51,577 bases of DNA, taken from contig JAMFRN010000244.1 in assembly GCA_026224805.1 (NCBI GenBank), positions 1-51,577 on the forward strand, in the 5' to 3' direction. The notes below the pieces were generated by a model. The model was not told where the DNA came from, did no database searches, and worked only from the letters and a program-made list of their open reading frames with translations. Both the position numbers and the translations under genes were made by a program. This DNA is from Nevskia soli (GTDB taxonomy: Bacteria > Pseudomonadota > Gammaproteobacteria > Nevskiales > Nevskiaceae). Shown piece by piece: positions 19,820-30,061 of this stretch; within the stretch, counting starts at the first letter, position 1, and every line of letters starts with the position of its first letter.

Positions 19820-20956
19820 ATGACAGTCAACGTAAGCGTCATCAGTTCCGCCCCCAAGCCCGTCAACAGCTGGGGCGCCTGGTTCGCGCGCTGGCACTTC
19901 GACCTGGTGCTGGGCGTGCTGCTGCTGCTGGTGTCGGCGGTGGGCCTGTTCGTGTTGTATTCGGCCACCGGGCAGTCGCTCGGCATGGTCATCAGCCAGG
20001 CGCAGCGCCTGGTGCTGGGCCTGGTGGTGATGATCGTGCTGGCGCAGGCGCCGCCGGAGTTCTACCGCGCCGCCGCGCCCTGGTTCTACGGCTTCTCGAT
20101 GCTGCTGCTGGTGGCGGTGGCGGTGCTGGGCCAGCACGCCAAGGGCGCGCAGCGCTGGCTCGACCTGGGAGTGATGCGCTTTCAGCCGTCGGAGCTGATG
20201 AAGCTGGCGGCGCCGATCGCGGTGGCCGCCTATCTGCAAAGCCGGCATCTGCCGCCAAGCCTGGGCACCCTGCTGGTCAGCCTCGGCCTGATCATGGTGC
20301 CGACCGGCCTGATTGCGATCCAGCCGGACCTCGGCACCGCCCTGCTGGTGGTCACCGCCGGCGTGCTGGCGCTGTTCTTCGGCGGCCTGCGCTGGCGCTG
20401 GATCTTCCTCGCCGTGGGCGCGGTGGCGGCGGCGGCGCCACTGCTGTGGCTGAAGCTGCACGACTACCAGCGCAACCGCCTGCTCACCTTCCTCGACCCG
20501 GAGCGCGATCCGCTCGGCGCCGGCTACCACATCACGCAGAGCAAGATCGCCATCGGCTCGGGCGGCCTGTTCGGCAAGGGCTGGCTGATGGGCACCCAGG
20601 CCAACCTCGACTTCCTGCCGGAAGCGCATACCGACTTCATCTTCGCGGTGTATTCGGAGGAGTTGGGCCTGATCGGCGTGCTGCTGCTGCTGCTGCTCTA
20701 TACCGCCATCGTCATCCGCTGCCTGGTCATCTCGATGCGCGGCCAGGACACCTTCCAGCGCCTGCTTGCCGGCAGCCTTGGCCTGACCTTCTTCATCTAC
20801 GTCTTCATTAACTGCGGCATGGTCATCGGCCTGGTGCCGGTGGTGGGCGTGCCGCTGCCCTTGGTCAGCTACGGCGGCACCTCCGCGGTGACCCTGCTGG
20901 CCGGCTTCGGCATCCTCATGTCGGTGCAGACGCATCGCAAGCTGTTGACCAGCTAG
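19820..20956 (+). CDS. rodA: peptidoglycan glycosyltransferase RodA (SEDS)
   Basis: SEDS family; GIGVLLLLLLYTAIVIR, VGVPLPLVSYGGTSAVTLLAGFGILMSV. Confidence 0.95.
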   Translation: MTVNVSVISSAPKPVNSWGAWFARWHFDLVLGVLLLLVSAVGLFVLYSATGQSLGMVISQAQRLVLGLVVMIVLAQAPPEFYRAAAPWFYGFSMLLLVAVAVLGQHAKGAQRWLDLGVMRFQPSELMKLAAPIAVAAYLQSRHLPPSLGTLLVSLGLIMVPTGLIAIQPDLGTALLVVTAGVLALFFGGLRWRWIFLAVGAVAAAAPLLWLKLHDYQRNRLLTFLDPERDPLGAGYHITQSKIAIGSGGLFGKGWLMGTQANLDFLPEAHTDFIFAVYSEELGLIGVLLLLLLYTAIVIRCLVISMRGQDTFQRLLAGSLGLTFFIYVFINCGMVIGLVPVVGVPLPLVSYGGTSAVTLLAGFGILMSVQTHRKLLTS

Positions 20957-20973
20957 ACCAGGGCTCCGCGACC

Positions 20974-21969
20974 ATGCGCATCTTCCTCGCTGCCCTGCTA
21001 TGCCTGTGCGCCGGTGCCGCCGCCGCTGACTACAGCGACAACGCCAAGACCCCGGAGCTGCTGCAGACGCTGAAAACCCAGTACAGCTTTTCCGCGGACG
21101 ATCTCGACGACGTCAAGGCCGCCCTGAAGCAGGCGCAGCTGCTGCCGCAGCTGATCCACAGCGAGCAGACCAACAAGGAAAAGACCCTGACCTGGGAGGA
21201 CTACAAGCCGCTGCACGTCACTCCGCTCAACATCGCCAACGGCCTGCGCTTCATGCAGGAGCAGAAGAAGTGGCTGGACAAGGCCCAGCAGCAGTACGGC
21301 GTGCCGCCGGAAGTGATCACCGCCCTGCTCGGCGTGGAAACCAAGTACGGCGCCTACACCGGCAAGTTCCGCGTACTCGACTCGCTCGCCACCCTGGGCT
21401 TCGATCATCCGACACGGGCGCCGTTTTTCTTCGACCAGCTGGCGCAATTCTTCGTGCTGTGCCGCGACGAGCGCTTCCAGCCGACCGATCTGCGCGGCTC
21501 CTACGCCGGGGCGATGGGACTGGCCCAGTTCATGCCGAGCAACTACCGCACTCTCGCGGTGGATTTCGACGGCGACGGCCGCGCCGACCTGTGGTCGCCG
21601 GCCGACGCCATCGGCAGCGTCGCCAACTACCTGGTGAACTACGACCCGCAGCGCAGCTGGCAACGCGGCCAGGCCCTGCTGGCCGGCGTCGCCTCCACCG
21701 CGGCGCCGCCGGACTCGGTGATGCGCAACGCCAAGCTGCCGGGGCAGACCATCGCCACGCTGCGCCAGGCCGGGGTGGCCGCGCCGGCGGCATTGCCGGG
21801 CGACATGCCCGCCGGCCTGCTGGAGCTGAGCCACAACGCCGGCGCCCCCGAATACTGGATCGCGCTGCCCAATTTCTACGCGGTGATGTCGTACAACCCG
21901 CGGGTCTTCTATGCGATGGCAGTGACGTCACTGGCATATGAACTGAAACTGGCGGAAGATAGTCAGTGA
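20974..21969 (+). CDS. mltB: lytic murein transglycosylase B
   Basis: YGVPPEVITALLGVETKYG, GSYAGAMGLAQFMPSNY. Confidence 0.93.
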   Translation: MRIFLAALLCLCAGAAAADYSDNAKTPELLQTLKTQYSFSADDLDDVKAALKQAQLLPQLIHSEQTNKEKTLTWEDYKPLHVTPLNIANGLRFMQEQKKWLDKAQQQYGVPPEVITALLGVETKYGAYTGKFRVLDSLATLGFDHPTRAPFFFDQLAQFFVLCRDERFQPTDLRGSYAGAMGLAQFMPSNYRTLAVDFDGDGRADLWSPADAIGSVANYLVNYDPQRSWQRGQALLAGVASTAAPPDSVMRNAKLPGQTIATLRQAGVAAPAALPGDMPAGLLELSHNAGAPEYWIALPNFYAVMSYNPRVFYAMAVTSLAYELKLAEDSQ

Positions 21970-21989
21970 TCGGGCTAGACGTCGCTGCC

Positions 21990-23117
21990 ATGCGCAGCCT
22001 CGCCGCTATTGTGTTGTGCAGCCTTGCCGCACTGCTTGCAGGTTGTGGCAGTGAGGCGGTGCGCCCGACCGCGTCCGCTCATGCTCACACCCATGCCGCC
22101 ACAGCCTCAGCTGCCGCTGCGGCCACGCCGGACAATCCCAGCCAGGACGGCCCGCCGGCGGCAGAAGAGATTCCGGCGAACGTGGCGCAGATCCCCGACG
22201 CGGTACCCCAGGCCGAGCCCAGGAGCAACTTCGGCAATCCCGATTCCTATGAGGTCTACGGCGATCATTACGTCATCCTCAAGGACACCCGCGGCTACAA
22301 GGAGCGCGGCTATGCCTCCTGGTACGGCAAGAAATTCCAGGGCAAGCGCACGTCCAGCGGCGAGCCCTACGACATGTTCAAGATGACGGCGGCGCATAAG
22401 ACGCTGCCGATCCCCTGCTATGCCCGCGTCACCAACCTGGACAACGGCCACAGCGTGGTGGTGCGCATCAACGACCGCGGCCCGTTCCACGAGGGCCGCA
22501 TCATCGATCTGTCATATACCGCTGCGGTGAAGCTCGGCAGCCTCGGCAAGGGCTCGATTCCGGTGGAAGTGGAAGCCATCGACCCGAGCATGCCGAACCC
22601 GACCACCCAGTTCGCCGGCAACCGTCCGCCGGCACCGTTGCCAATGCCGCCCCCCATTCAGGTTGCGGCGCCAGCCCCCGCGCCGCCACGGCTACCCACT
22701 CCGACGATGTCCGTTGCGCTGGCGGCGGCGCCCCCGGCGCAGATGGCAGTGCCGCAGCCGGCGGCGCCCTCACCCCAGCCTGCGGCCGCTGTGCCTGCAC
22801 CAACCCGCCTGGAGGTGGCCAGCGCACGTCCCGTCGCGGCGTCCGGCCCACCGGTGCTGACGGTTCCGGCGCAGGCGGTGGCGCCCACCGTGCGCTACCT
22901 GCAAACCGGCCTGTTCAACGACCCGATCAATGCGGTGACCATGCGCGAGCAGCTCAACGGCCTGGGCATCTCCAACGTGCAGCTGAAGAACGATGTGCGC
23001 AACGGCAACAGCGTCAGCCGGGTGCTGATCGGCCCGTTTGTCGACGACGACATGCTGGCCGTGGTGCGCAAACACCTCAGCGAGCTGCAAATGCCCGCGG
23101 TTCCGGTGATGGAATAG
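21990..23117 (+). CDS. rlpA: septal ring lytic transglycosylase RlpA family lipoprotein
   Basis: Lipobox LLAGC, ASWYGKKFQGKRTSSGEPYD, VRINDRGPFHEGRIIDLSYTAAVKLG, C-terminal SPOR-like domain. Confidence 0.92.
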   Translation: MRSLAAIVLCSLAALLAGCGSEAVRPTASAHAHTHAATASAAAAATPDNPSQDGPPAAEEIPANVAQIPDAVPQAEPRSNFGNPDSYEVYGDHYVILKDTRGYKERGYASWYGKKFQGKRTSSGEPYDMFKMTAAHKTLPIPCYARVTNLDNGHSVVVRINDRGPFHEGRIIDLSYTAAVKLGSLGKGSIPVEVEAIDPSMPNPTTQFAGNRPPAPLPMPPPIQVAAPAPAPPRLPTPTMSVALAAAPPAQMAVPQPAAPSPQPAAAVPAPTRLEVASARPVAASGPPVLTVPAQAVAPTVRYLQTGLFNDPINAVTMREQLNGLGISNVQLKNDVRNGNSVSRVLIGPFVDDDMLAVVRKHLSELQMPAVPVME

Positions 23118-23207
23118 TCCCTTGCCATCTGCCGTACAGTAAAATGCCGCTGCCATCCGAATCCTTCCTGGCCTTATCTCCCCCACGTTGAACACGGCTC
23201 CCAGTCG

Positions 23208-24362
23208 ATGAATCTGAAATCCGGCCTGCTCGGTCTCGCTGTTTCCCTCTTCTCCATTTCCGGCGCCGCCTTCGCCGCCGCGCCCGATCCGCCGCCGATC
23301 GACGGCAAGAGCTATGCCCTGCTCGATTTCCAGAGCGGCGACATCATCGCCAGCCTGAACCCCGACATGCACGTCGAGCCGGCCAGCATCACCAAGGTGA
23401 TGACGGTCTACATCGCCTTCGACATGATCAAGCAGGGCCGCCTCAAGCTCACCGACACCGCAGTGGTGAGCCAGAAAGCCTGGTCCGAAGGCAAGGATTC
23501 CAGCGAATCGCGCATGTTCCTCGACCTGGGCAGCAGCGTCACCATCGAGAACCTGCTGCGCGGCATCATCATCGTCTCCGGCAACGACGCCAGCGTGGCG
23601 CTGGCCGAGCACATCGCTGGCAGCGAAGATGCCTTCGCCCAGATCATGAACCAGTATGCGAAGAAGCTGGGCATGAACAACACGCATTTCGTCGACGCCA
23701 GCGGCATGCCCAACGAGCAGCACTACACCAGCGCGCACGACCTGGTGACGCTGGCCAGCGCCCTGATCCGCAATTTCCCGGAGGACTACAAGTATTTCTC
23801 CGAGCGCGAGTTCAAGTACGGCGTGGCCAAGCCGCAGCCGAACCGCAACGGCCTGCTGGAAAAGGACCCCTCGGTGGACGGCATCAAGACCGGCCACACC
23901 GAAGCCGCCGGCTACTGCCTGCTGGCCTCGGCCAGGCGCGACGGCCGCCGCCTGATCTCGGTGGTGATGGGCGGCAAGACCTGGGCCTACCGCGAGCAGG
24001 CCAACCTGGAACTGCTCAACTACGGCTTCCGCAATTTCGACACCGCCAGCGTGCTCGGCAGCGCAGCGCCGATCCAGAACGCCCGCGTCTACAAGGGCGC
24101 GGAGACGGAAGTCGGCATCGGCACGCTGGAGCCGATCTACCTGTCCCTGGCCGCCGGCGAAAAGGATCAGCTGCAGGTGCAGCCGCAGATCAACGGCAAG
24201 CTGGTCGCGCCGCTGAGCGCCGGCCAGCAGGTGGGCCAGGCGACGATCCTGGTGGCGGGCAAGGTGGTGAAGACGGTGCCGCTGGTGGCGCTCAAGGACG
24301 TCCCGGCCGGCGGTTTTCTGCACCGCCTGATCGACCAGATCAAGCTGTGGCTGGGGCTTTGA
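23208..24362 (+). CDS. dacA: D-alanyl-D-alanine carboxypeptidase
   Basis: SITKVM (SxxK), SGND (SxN), KTGHT; C-terminal amphipathic helix. Confidence 0.94.
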   Translation: MNLKSGLLGLAVSLFSISGAAFAAAPDPPPIDGKSYALLDFQSGDIIASLNPDMHVEPASITKVMTVYIAFDMIKQGRLKLTDTAVVSQKAWSEGKDSSESRMFLDLGSSVTIENLLRGIIIVSGNDASVALAEHIAGSEDAFAQIMNQYAKKLGMNNTHFVDASGMPNEQHYTSAHDLVTLASALIRNFPEDYKYFSEREFKYGVAKPQPNRNGLLEKDPSVDGIKTGHTEAAGYCLLASARRDGRRLISVVMGGKTWAYREQANLELLNYGFRNFDTASVLGSAAPIQNARVYKGAETEVGIGTLEPIYLSLAAGEKDQLQVQPQINGKLVAPLSAGQQVGQATILVAGKVVKTVPLVALKDVPAGGFLHRLIDQIKLWLGL

Positions 24363-24424
24363 GACCCGCCTGATGTCAATTGAAAGGAATTGAAAGAGAC
24401 CCCGCCGGCCGTATATTGAAACGC

Positions 24425-24700
24425 ATGGAACCCAAGCCCAGCGAAGTCGTCGGCCTCGTCTATCCCTGCTCCTTCCCGGTGAAGGTCTTCGTCCGCCCCG
24501 AGGACGGGGTGGAGGAAAGGCTGCAAAGCCTGGTGCGCAGCCACCTCCAGCCCGAAGCCGGGCTGGAGGTGGAGCGCCGCGCCTCGGCCAATGGCAAGTA
24601 TCAGTGCCTGACCCTGATCTTCGTCGCCGAGGATGAGGCGCACCTGACCCGCATCACCAAGGCCATCAGCGCCGATCCAGCCGTAGTACTGTCCCTGTAA
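24425..24700 (+). CDS. ybeD: DUF493 family protein YbeD
   Basis: [16 protein letters not shown]; located between dacA and lipB. Confidence 0.88.
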   Translation: MEPKPSEVVGLVYPCSFPVKVFVRPEDGVEERLQSLVRSHLQPEAGLEVERRASANGKYQCLTLIFVAEDEAHLTRITKAISADPAVVLSL

Positions 24701-24710
24701 CAGGGCGGTC

Positions 24711-25364
24711 ATGGCACAGAGCGCAACGCGGATCCGCCAGCTCGGCCAGCGCGACTACAGCGAAACCTACGCCCTGATGCGCGATTTCACCGCCGCGCGC
24801 GGCGCCGACGCGGCAGACGAGCTGTGGTTTCTGCAACATCCCCCGGTATTCACCCAGGGCCAGGCCGGCAAGCCCGAGCACGTGCTGGCACCGGGCGACA
24901 TTCCCATCGTGCAGAGCAACCGCGGCGGCCAGGTGACCTATCATGGGCCCGGCCAGGCGGTGGTGTATGTGCTGCTCGATCTGCACCGCCTCGGCTACGG
25001 GCCGCGCGAGCTGGTGCGGCGGCTGGAGCAGGCGATGGTGGATACCCTCGCCGGCTATGGCATTGCGGCGCGGGCGCGGGCCGATGCGCCGGGGGTTTAT
25101 GTCGAGCGCCAATGGCCGGACGGTGTCACCGAAATGCGCAAGATCGGTTCGCTTGGACTGCGCGTCAGCCGCGGCTGCAGCTATCACGGCATCGCGCTGA
25201 ACGTGAACATGGACCTGGAGCCGTTCGGCCGCATCAATCCCTGCGGCCTCAGCGGCATGCGCATGACCCAGGTGGCCGAACTCGGCGGCCCAGCCGCTGT
25301 GGCCGAGGTGGAGCGCGACCTCGAGCCTATCTTGCTGAATAATCTAGGCCCTGCGTCAGGTTAA
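24711..25364 (+). CDS. lipB: octanoyltransferase
   Basis: [47 protein letters not shown]. Confidence 0.95.
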   Translation: MAQSATRIRQLGQRDYSETYALMRDFTAARGADAADELWFLQHPPVFTQGQAGKPEHVLAPGDIPIVQSNRGGQVTYHGPGQAVVYVLLDLHRLGYGPRELVRRLEQAMVDTLAGYGIAARARADAPGVYVERQWPDGVTEMRKIGSLGLRVSRGCSYHGIALNVNMDLEPFGRINPCGLSGMRMTQVAELGGPAAVAEVERDLEPILLNNLGPASG

Positions 25365-25507
25365 GATTTATTTCAAGGCGGAACCAAGCGACTCGCCGCG
25401 CCTCCAAAGTGGCGTCAATCGCGTAGAATGGAGACGCTACGGTAGTTTCGCATCCACGGCCCGCATACCCAGCCTCGCGTATTCAACTATCACGGCTTCC
25501 CCCTGCC

Positions 25508-26329
25508 ATGACCCCCACCGGCCAAGATATCCTGGTGCGCGTGCGCGACCTGCGCTTTGCGTTCGGTCCGCGCGTGATCTACGACGGCGTCGACATCGAC
25601 ATCCCGCGCGGCAAGGTCACCGCCATCATGGGGCCGAGCGGCACCGGCAAGACCACCCTGCTGCGGCTGATCGGCGGGCAGTGGCGGCCGCAGGCCGGCT
25701 CGGTGCAGTTCGACGGCGCCGATGTGCATAAGCAGTCGCGCGCGCAGCTATTCGAGATGCGCAAGCGCATGGGCATGCTGTTCCAGAATGGTGCGCTGCT
25801 GACCGATCTGACGGTGTTCGAGAACGTCGCCTTCCCCCTGCGCGAGCACTCCGGCCTGCCCGAGAGCATGATCCGCGACGTGGTGCTGATGAAGCTGGAA
25901 GCGGTCGGCCTGCGCGGTGCGGCGGCGCTTTATCCGGAGCAGATTTCCGGCGGCATGGCGCGGCGCGTGGCGCTGGCGCGCGCGGTGGCGCTGGAGCCGG
26001 CCCTGGTGATGTATGACGAGCCCTTCACCGGCCAGGACCCGATCTCGATGGGCGTGCTGATGCGCCTGGTCCGCACCCTCAACGAAGCCCTCGGCCTGAC
26101 CTCGATCCTGGTCTCGCACGACGTCGAGGAAGTGCTGTCGATCTCCGACTACGCCTACGTCGTCGCCGGCGGCAAGGTGCTGGAGCGCGGCACGCCGGAG
26201 GCGATCCGCACCAGCCAGTCGCCGATGGTGCGGCAGTTCCTCGACGGCAAGCCGGACGGGCCGGTGGCCTTCAACTACAAGACTTCCCGCGACTACGCCA
26301 CGGACCTGCTCGGGGGCGCCGCCGCATGA
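25508..26329 (+). CDS. mlaF: phospholipid ABC transporter ATP-binding protein MlaF
   Basis: GPSGTGKTTLL Walker A, ISGGMARRVALARA signature, followed by mlaE. Confidence 0.95.
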   Translation: MTPTGQDILVRVRDLRFAFGPRVIYDGVDIDIPRGKVTAIMGPSGTGKTTLLRLIGGQWRPQAGSVQFDGADVHKQSRAQLFEMRKRMGMLFQNGALLTDLTVFENVAFPLREHSGLPESMIRDVVLMKLEAVGLRGAAALYPEQISGGMARRVALARAVALEPALVMYDEPFTGQDPISMGVLMRLVRTLNEALGLTSILVSHDVEEVLSISDYAYVVAGGKVLERGTPEAIRTSQSPMVRQFLDGKPDGPVAFNYKTSRDYATDLLGGAAA

Positions 26330-27090
26330 AGCTGGTGGGCATCGTCAGCGAATTCCTGCGCGGCCTTGGCGAGGCCACGCTGTTCCTGTTCACCATGATC
26401 GCCGCGCTGCCGGCGGCGCTGCTGCGGCCGCGCCTGGTGGTGCAGCAGATCTACTCGATCGGCATGCTGTCGCTGATCATCGTGGCCATCTCCGGCTCCT
26501 TCATCGGCGCGGTGCTGGCGCTGCAGGGCTATCGCACCCTGGCGCAGTTCGGCGCCTCCTCGGCGCTGGGAGTGGTGGTGGCTTTCGGCGTGATCCGCGA
26601 GCTCGGCCCAGTGGTCACGGCACTGCTCTTCGCCGGGCGCGCCGGCTCCTCGCTGGCCGCCGAAATCGGCCTGATGAAGGCCACCGACCAGCTGTCCGGC
26701 ATGGAAATGATGGCGGTGGACCCGATCAAGCGGGTCATCGCGCCGCGCTTCCTCGCCGGCCTCATCGCCATGCCGCTGCTGGCCTCGATCTTCTCGTTGA
26801 TGGCGATCGGCGTCGCCGGCGGCCACCTGGTGGGCGTAGTGATGCTGGGCGTGGACGACGGCTCCTACTGGTCGCAGATCCACTCCGGCCTGCACCCGCA
26901 CGACATTATCGAGAGCCTGATCAAGAGCATGGTGTTCGGGGTGGCGGTGAACTGGATCGCCCTGTACCAGGGCTACCATGCGGCGCCCAATTCGGAAGGC
27001 GTCGCGCGCGCCACCACTTCCACCGTGGTGGTGTCCTCGCTGGTGGTGCTGGCGCTGGATTTCATCCTGACCGCGTTCATGTTTCGGTAA
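26326..27090 (+). CDS. mlaE: phospholipid ABC transporter permease MlaE
   Basis: MlaE family; ALQGYRTLAQFGASSALGVVVAFGVIRELGPVVTALLFAGRAGSS. Confidence 0.95.
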   Translation: MKLVGIVSEFLRGLGEATLFLFTMIAALPAALLRPRLVVQQIYSIGMLSLIIVAISGSFIGAVLALQGYRTLAQFGASSALGVVVAFGVIRELGPVVTALLFAGRAGSSLAAEIGLMKATDQLSGMEMMAVDPIKRVIAPRFLAGLIAMPLLASIFSLMAIGVAGGHLVGVVMLGVDDGSYWSQIHSGLHPHDIIESLIKSMVFGVAVNWIALYQGYHAAPNSEGVARATTSTVVVSSLVVLALDFILTAFMFR

Positions 27091-27116
27091 AGCTGTCGCT
27101 GGTTTCCCGCTGAGCG

Positions 27117-27155
27117 CCGGATCTTCGGATCCGGTTAATGCCTCGGAATCGAGGC
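27117..27155 (+). promoter_or_regulatory. tandem hairpins in the mlaE-mlaD gap
   Basis: ccggatc-ttcg-gatccgg (UUCG tetraloop) and gcctcg-gaat-cgaggc; no U-tract. Confidence 0.65.
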
Positions 27156-27177
27156 GGAGAGTTGAGGATTCGGGTTT

Positions 27178-27705
27178 ATGCAATCGAGAGCACTGGAAAT
27201 ACTCGTCGGATTTTTCGTCTGCCTCGGCGTGGCGGCGATCTTCCTGCTGACCTTCCGCGTGGCCAGCCTGGATACGGTGGGCACCGGCAGCAACAACTAC
27301 AAGGTCACCGCCCGGTTCGATACCATCGGCGGCCTGGCCATGGGCGCTTCGGTGAGGATGGCCGGCGTCAAAATCGGGCGGGTCAAGGGCATCAGCATCG
27401 ACCCCACCAGCTTTCAGGCGGTGACCACCCTTGAAATCGAGGGCAGCCAGTCCAATATTCCCCAGGATTCAACCGCCAAGATCCTGACTTCCGGCCTGCT
27501 CGGCGAGCAGTATGTCGGTCTGGAACCCGGTGGTGACGACAAGCCGTTGAAGAACGGGGACGAGATCAAGTTCACCCAGTCGGCCTTTGTGCTGGAGAAC
27601 CTGATCGGCCAGTTCCTGACTTCGATGACGCAGAAGGACAACAACAGCTCGCAGTCCCAGAATGCCGCGCAGCCGGCGCCGGCAGCGGCGCCGAAATCAA
27701 AGTAA
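27178..27705 (+). CDS. mlaD: outer membrane lipid asymmetry maintenance protein MlaD (MCE domain)
   Basis: ARFDTIGGLAMGASVRMAGVKIGRV; MCE domain. Confidence 0.95.
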   Translation: MQSRALEILVGFFVCLGVAAIFLLTFRVASLDTVGTGSNNYKVTARFDTIGGLAMGASVRMAGVKIGRVKGISIDPTSFQAVTTLEIEGSQSNIPQDSTAKILTSGLLGEQYVGLEPGGDDKPLKNGDEIKFTQSAFVLENLIGQFLTSMTQKDNNSSQSQNAAQPAPAAAPKSK

Positions 27706-27718
27706 GGAGTCGTCACCC

Positions 27719-28384
27719 ATGATCAAGTTTCTGACCCGCCCCGTTGTGGCCCTGGCCCTGGCAGTCACGGTGTCCATGGGCATGTCCGCCGCCCGGGCGG
27801 ATACGGCGCCGGCCCAGGCTCCGGACGTGGCGCTGAAAACCACCACCGACCAGATCCGCGGCATGATCAAGGACCACTACGCCGAGTACAAGGCCGACCA
27901 GCCCAAGTTCTACCAGGCGGTGAACGATGTAGTGGTGCCGCGCTTCGACGTGCCGGGCATCGCCAAGCTGGTGCTGGGCGCCAACTACAGGACTGCCACG
28001 CCGGACCAGCGCACGCGCTTCGCCACGGCATTCAAGGACATGCTGGTGCACAGCTACGCCAATGCCATGCTGGACAACTACAAGTCGGCCACCATCAACT
28101 GGATGCCGCCGCGCCTGGCGCCCAATGCCACGGACGCGGCGGTCAACACCTCGCTGTCGCGCGACAATGGGCAGTCCTACGCCATCGGTTTCCGGGTGCA
28201 CGTGGTCGACGGCGACTGGAAGATCTACGACATTACCGTCGAAAACGTGTCGCTGGTGCTGAATTTCCGGACCCAGCTCAATTCCGAGATCAAGCGCACC
28301 AGCCTTGACGACGTGATCTCGCGGATGCAGAACGGGCAGTTCAAGTCCGATTCGAGCAGCAACTCGCAGCAGAAAGCCAACTGA
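27719..28384 (+). CDS. mlaC: phospholipid-binding protein MlaC
   Basis: Signal peptide; VVPRFDVPGIAKLVLGANYRTATPDQRTRFATAFKDMLVHSYANAML. Confidence 0.94.
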   Translation: MIKFLTRPVVALALAVTVSMGMSAARADTAPAQAPDVALKTTTDQIRGMIKDHYAEYKADQPKFYQAVNDVVVPRFDVPGIAKLVLGANYRTATPDQRTRFATAFKDMLVHSYANAMLDNYKSATINWMPPRLAPNATDAAVNTSLSRDNGQSYAIGFRVHVVDGDWKIYDITVENVSLVLNFRTQLNSEIKRTSLDDVISRMQNGQFKSDSSSNSQQKAN

Positions 28385-28414
28385 GCGGCCAGTGAGCCGC
28401 CAGGGAAATTTGCA

Positions 28415-28681
28415 GTGAACACGGCCCAGGGAACTCTTCAAGGCGAACTGAGCTTCGCGCGGGTGCCGCAATTGCTGGCACAGGCGGAAGCGCTGGGCGC
28501 GACGGGAGTGCTGGACCTGAGCGGCATCAGCAAGGCCGATAGCGCCGGCTTGGCCCTGCTGCTGGAAGTGAGCCGGCGCAGCAAGGCCAAGGGCCGGCAA
28601 TTGAGCATCCGCGGCGCCAACGGGCAGATCACCCAGCTCGCCAGGTTCTTCGGCCTCGACCAAATTTTGCGTTTCGAATAA
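28415..28681 (+). CDS. mlaB: STAS-domain protein MlaB
   Basis: GVLDLSGISKADSAGLALLLEVSR; GTG start. Confidence 0.9.
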   Translation: MNTAQGTLQGELSFARVPQLLAQAEALGATGVLDLSGISKADSAGLALLLEVSRRSKAKGRQLSIRGANGQITQLARFFGLDQILRFE

Positions 28682-28694
28682 ACAGGGAGCCTGT

Positions 28695-29480
28695 ATGGGC
28701 AGATTGCAACGTTGCTGCTCCATCGCCGCCGCCGTACTGCTGGCCAGCTGCGCCCACCACCCGGCGGACGATCCGTCCGATCCGCTCGAACCGGTCAACC
28801 GGGCGATGTGGACCTTCAACTCCAAGGCCGATCAGTACGTGCTCAAGCCGGCAGCCAAGGGCTATGTCGCCGTTACCCCGGGCTTGGCACGCGAAGGCGT
28901 CACCAATTTCTTCTCCAACCTGATCTACCCGACCACCATCGTCAACGATTTCTTCCAGGCCAAGTTCACCCAAGGCGCCGCCGACACCGGGCGCTTCGTG
29001 GTCAACAGCATCTGGGGTATCGGCGGACTGGTCGATGTCGGCACCCGCGTCGGCCTGGTCAAGCACGACGAGGACTTCGGCCAGACGCTGGGCTACTGGG
29101 GCATGGGTGAAGGCTGGTACCTGATGATTCCGTTCCTCGGGCCCAGCGACAACCGCGATCTGCTCGGCAGGGGTGTGGACATGTTCAGCAATCCCACCTA
29201 TTACCTGCCGGGACGCTACGACCTGCCGCACTATCTCGCCACCTACGTCCTCGACAGCGTCAATCGCCGCGCCAACGCGCTGCCCTCGGACAGCCTGCTG
29301 GAATCGCAGTTCGATACCTACCTGTTCGTTCGCACCGCCTATCTGCAGCATCGCCAGGCGCTGGTCTACGACGGCAATCCGCCTCCCGACGACCTGGGCC
29401 TGAGCGACTACGGCGACGACAGCTCCACGCCGTCGGCCACGCCGGGCAATCCGGCTCAGCCGCCGCCGAAGACCAAGTAG
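28695..29480 (+). CDS. mlaA: MlaA/VacJ lipoprotein
   Basis: Lipobox LLASC, DPLEPVNRAMWTFNSKADQYVLKPAAKGY. Confidence 0.94.
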   Translation: MGRLQRCCSIAAAVLLASCAHHPADDPSDPLEPVNRAMWTFNSKADQYVLKPAAKGYVAVTPGLAREGVTNFFSNLIYPTTIVNDFFQAKFTQGAADTGRFVVNSIWGIGGLVDVGTRVGLVKHDEDFGQTLGYWGMGEGWYLMIPFLGPSDNRDLLGRGVDMFSNPTYYLPGRYDLPHYLATYVLDSVNRRANALPSDSLLESQFDTYLFVRTAYLQHRQALVYDGNPPPDDLGLSDYGDDSSTPSATPGNPAQPPPKTK

Positions 29481-29556
29481 GGATCGAGAGCCGGCCCCTC
29501 GCGCCCATTGGGCGGGGGGGCCGATGCTGCGGCGGCTTGAGCGGTTCCGCCGCGGA

Positions 29557-30045
29557 TTACTTCTTGCGCCCGAAGCGCTCCAGCAGCAGCGGCATCACCG
29601 CCTTGGGCACCAGCTTCTTCACCGGCGCCCCCAGACTGGCCAGCTCGCGCACCAGGCTTGAGGACAGGTGCGCGAACTGCGGCGAGGGCGCCAGCAACAC
29701 CGTATCCAGCTCCGGGTACAGGTCGCGATTCATCACCGCCATCTGCTTTTCGTAGTCGACGTCGCCGACGGTGCGCACACCGCGCACCAGCACGGTGACG
29801 CCATGCTCGCGGGCGAAATCCACCACCAAGCCGGTGAAGCCGATCACCTCGACGTTACCGAGATCCTGCACCGAGGCCTGGATCAGCGCAATGCGCTCGT
29901 CGATGGTGAACTTGGGGTTCTTGGTGATATTGAGGCCGACCGCGACGATCAGCCTGGGGAACATGCGCGAGGCGCGGTGGATGATGTCGTTGTGGCCCAG
30001 CGTGATCGGATCGAAGGTACCCGAATAGGCGGCGATGACGCTCAA
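29557..30045 (-). CDS. coaD: phosphopantetheine adenylyltransferase
   Basis: AAYSGTFDPITLGHNDIIHRASRMF; LVRGVRTVGDVDYEKQMAVMNRDLYP. Confidence 0.96.
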   Translation of the reverse strand: MSVIAAYSGTFDPITLGHNDIIHRASRMFPRLIVAVGLNITKNPKFTIDERIALIQASVQDLGNVEVIGFTGLVVDFAREHGVTVLVRGVRTVGDVDYEKQMAVMNRDLYPELDTVLLAPSPQFAHLSSSLVRELASLGAPVKKLVPKAVMPLLLERFGRKK

Positions 30046-30061
30046 GTTGTTCTCCCTTGCT

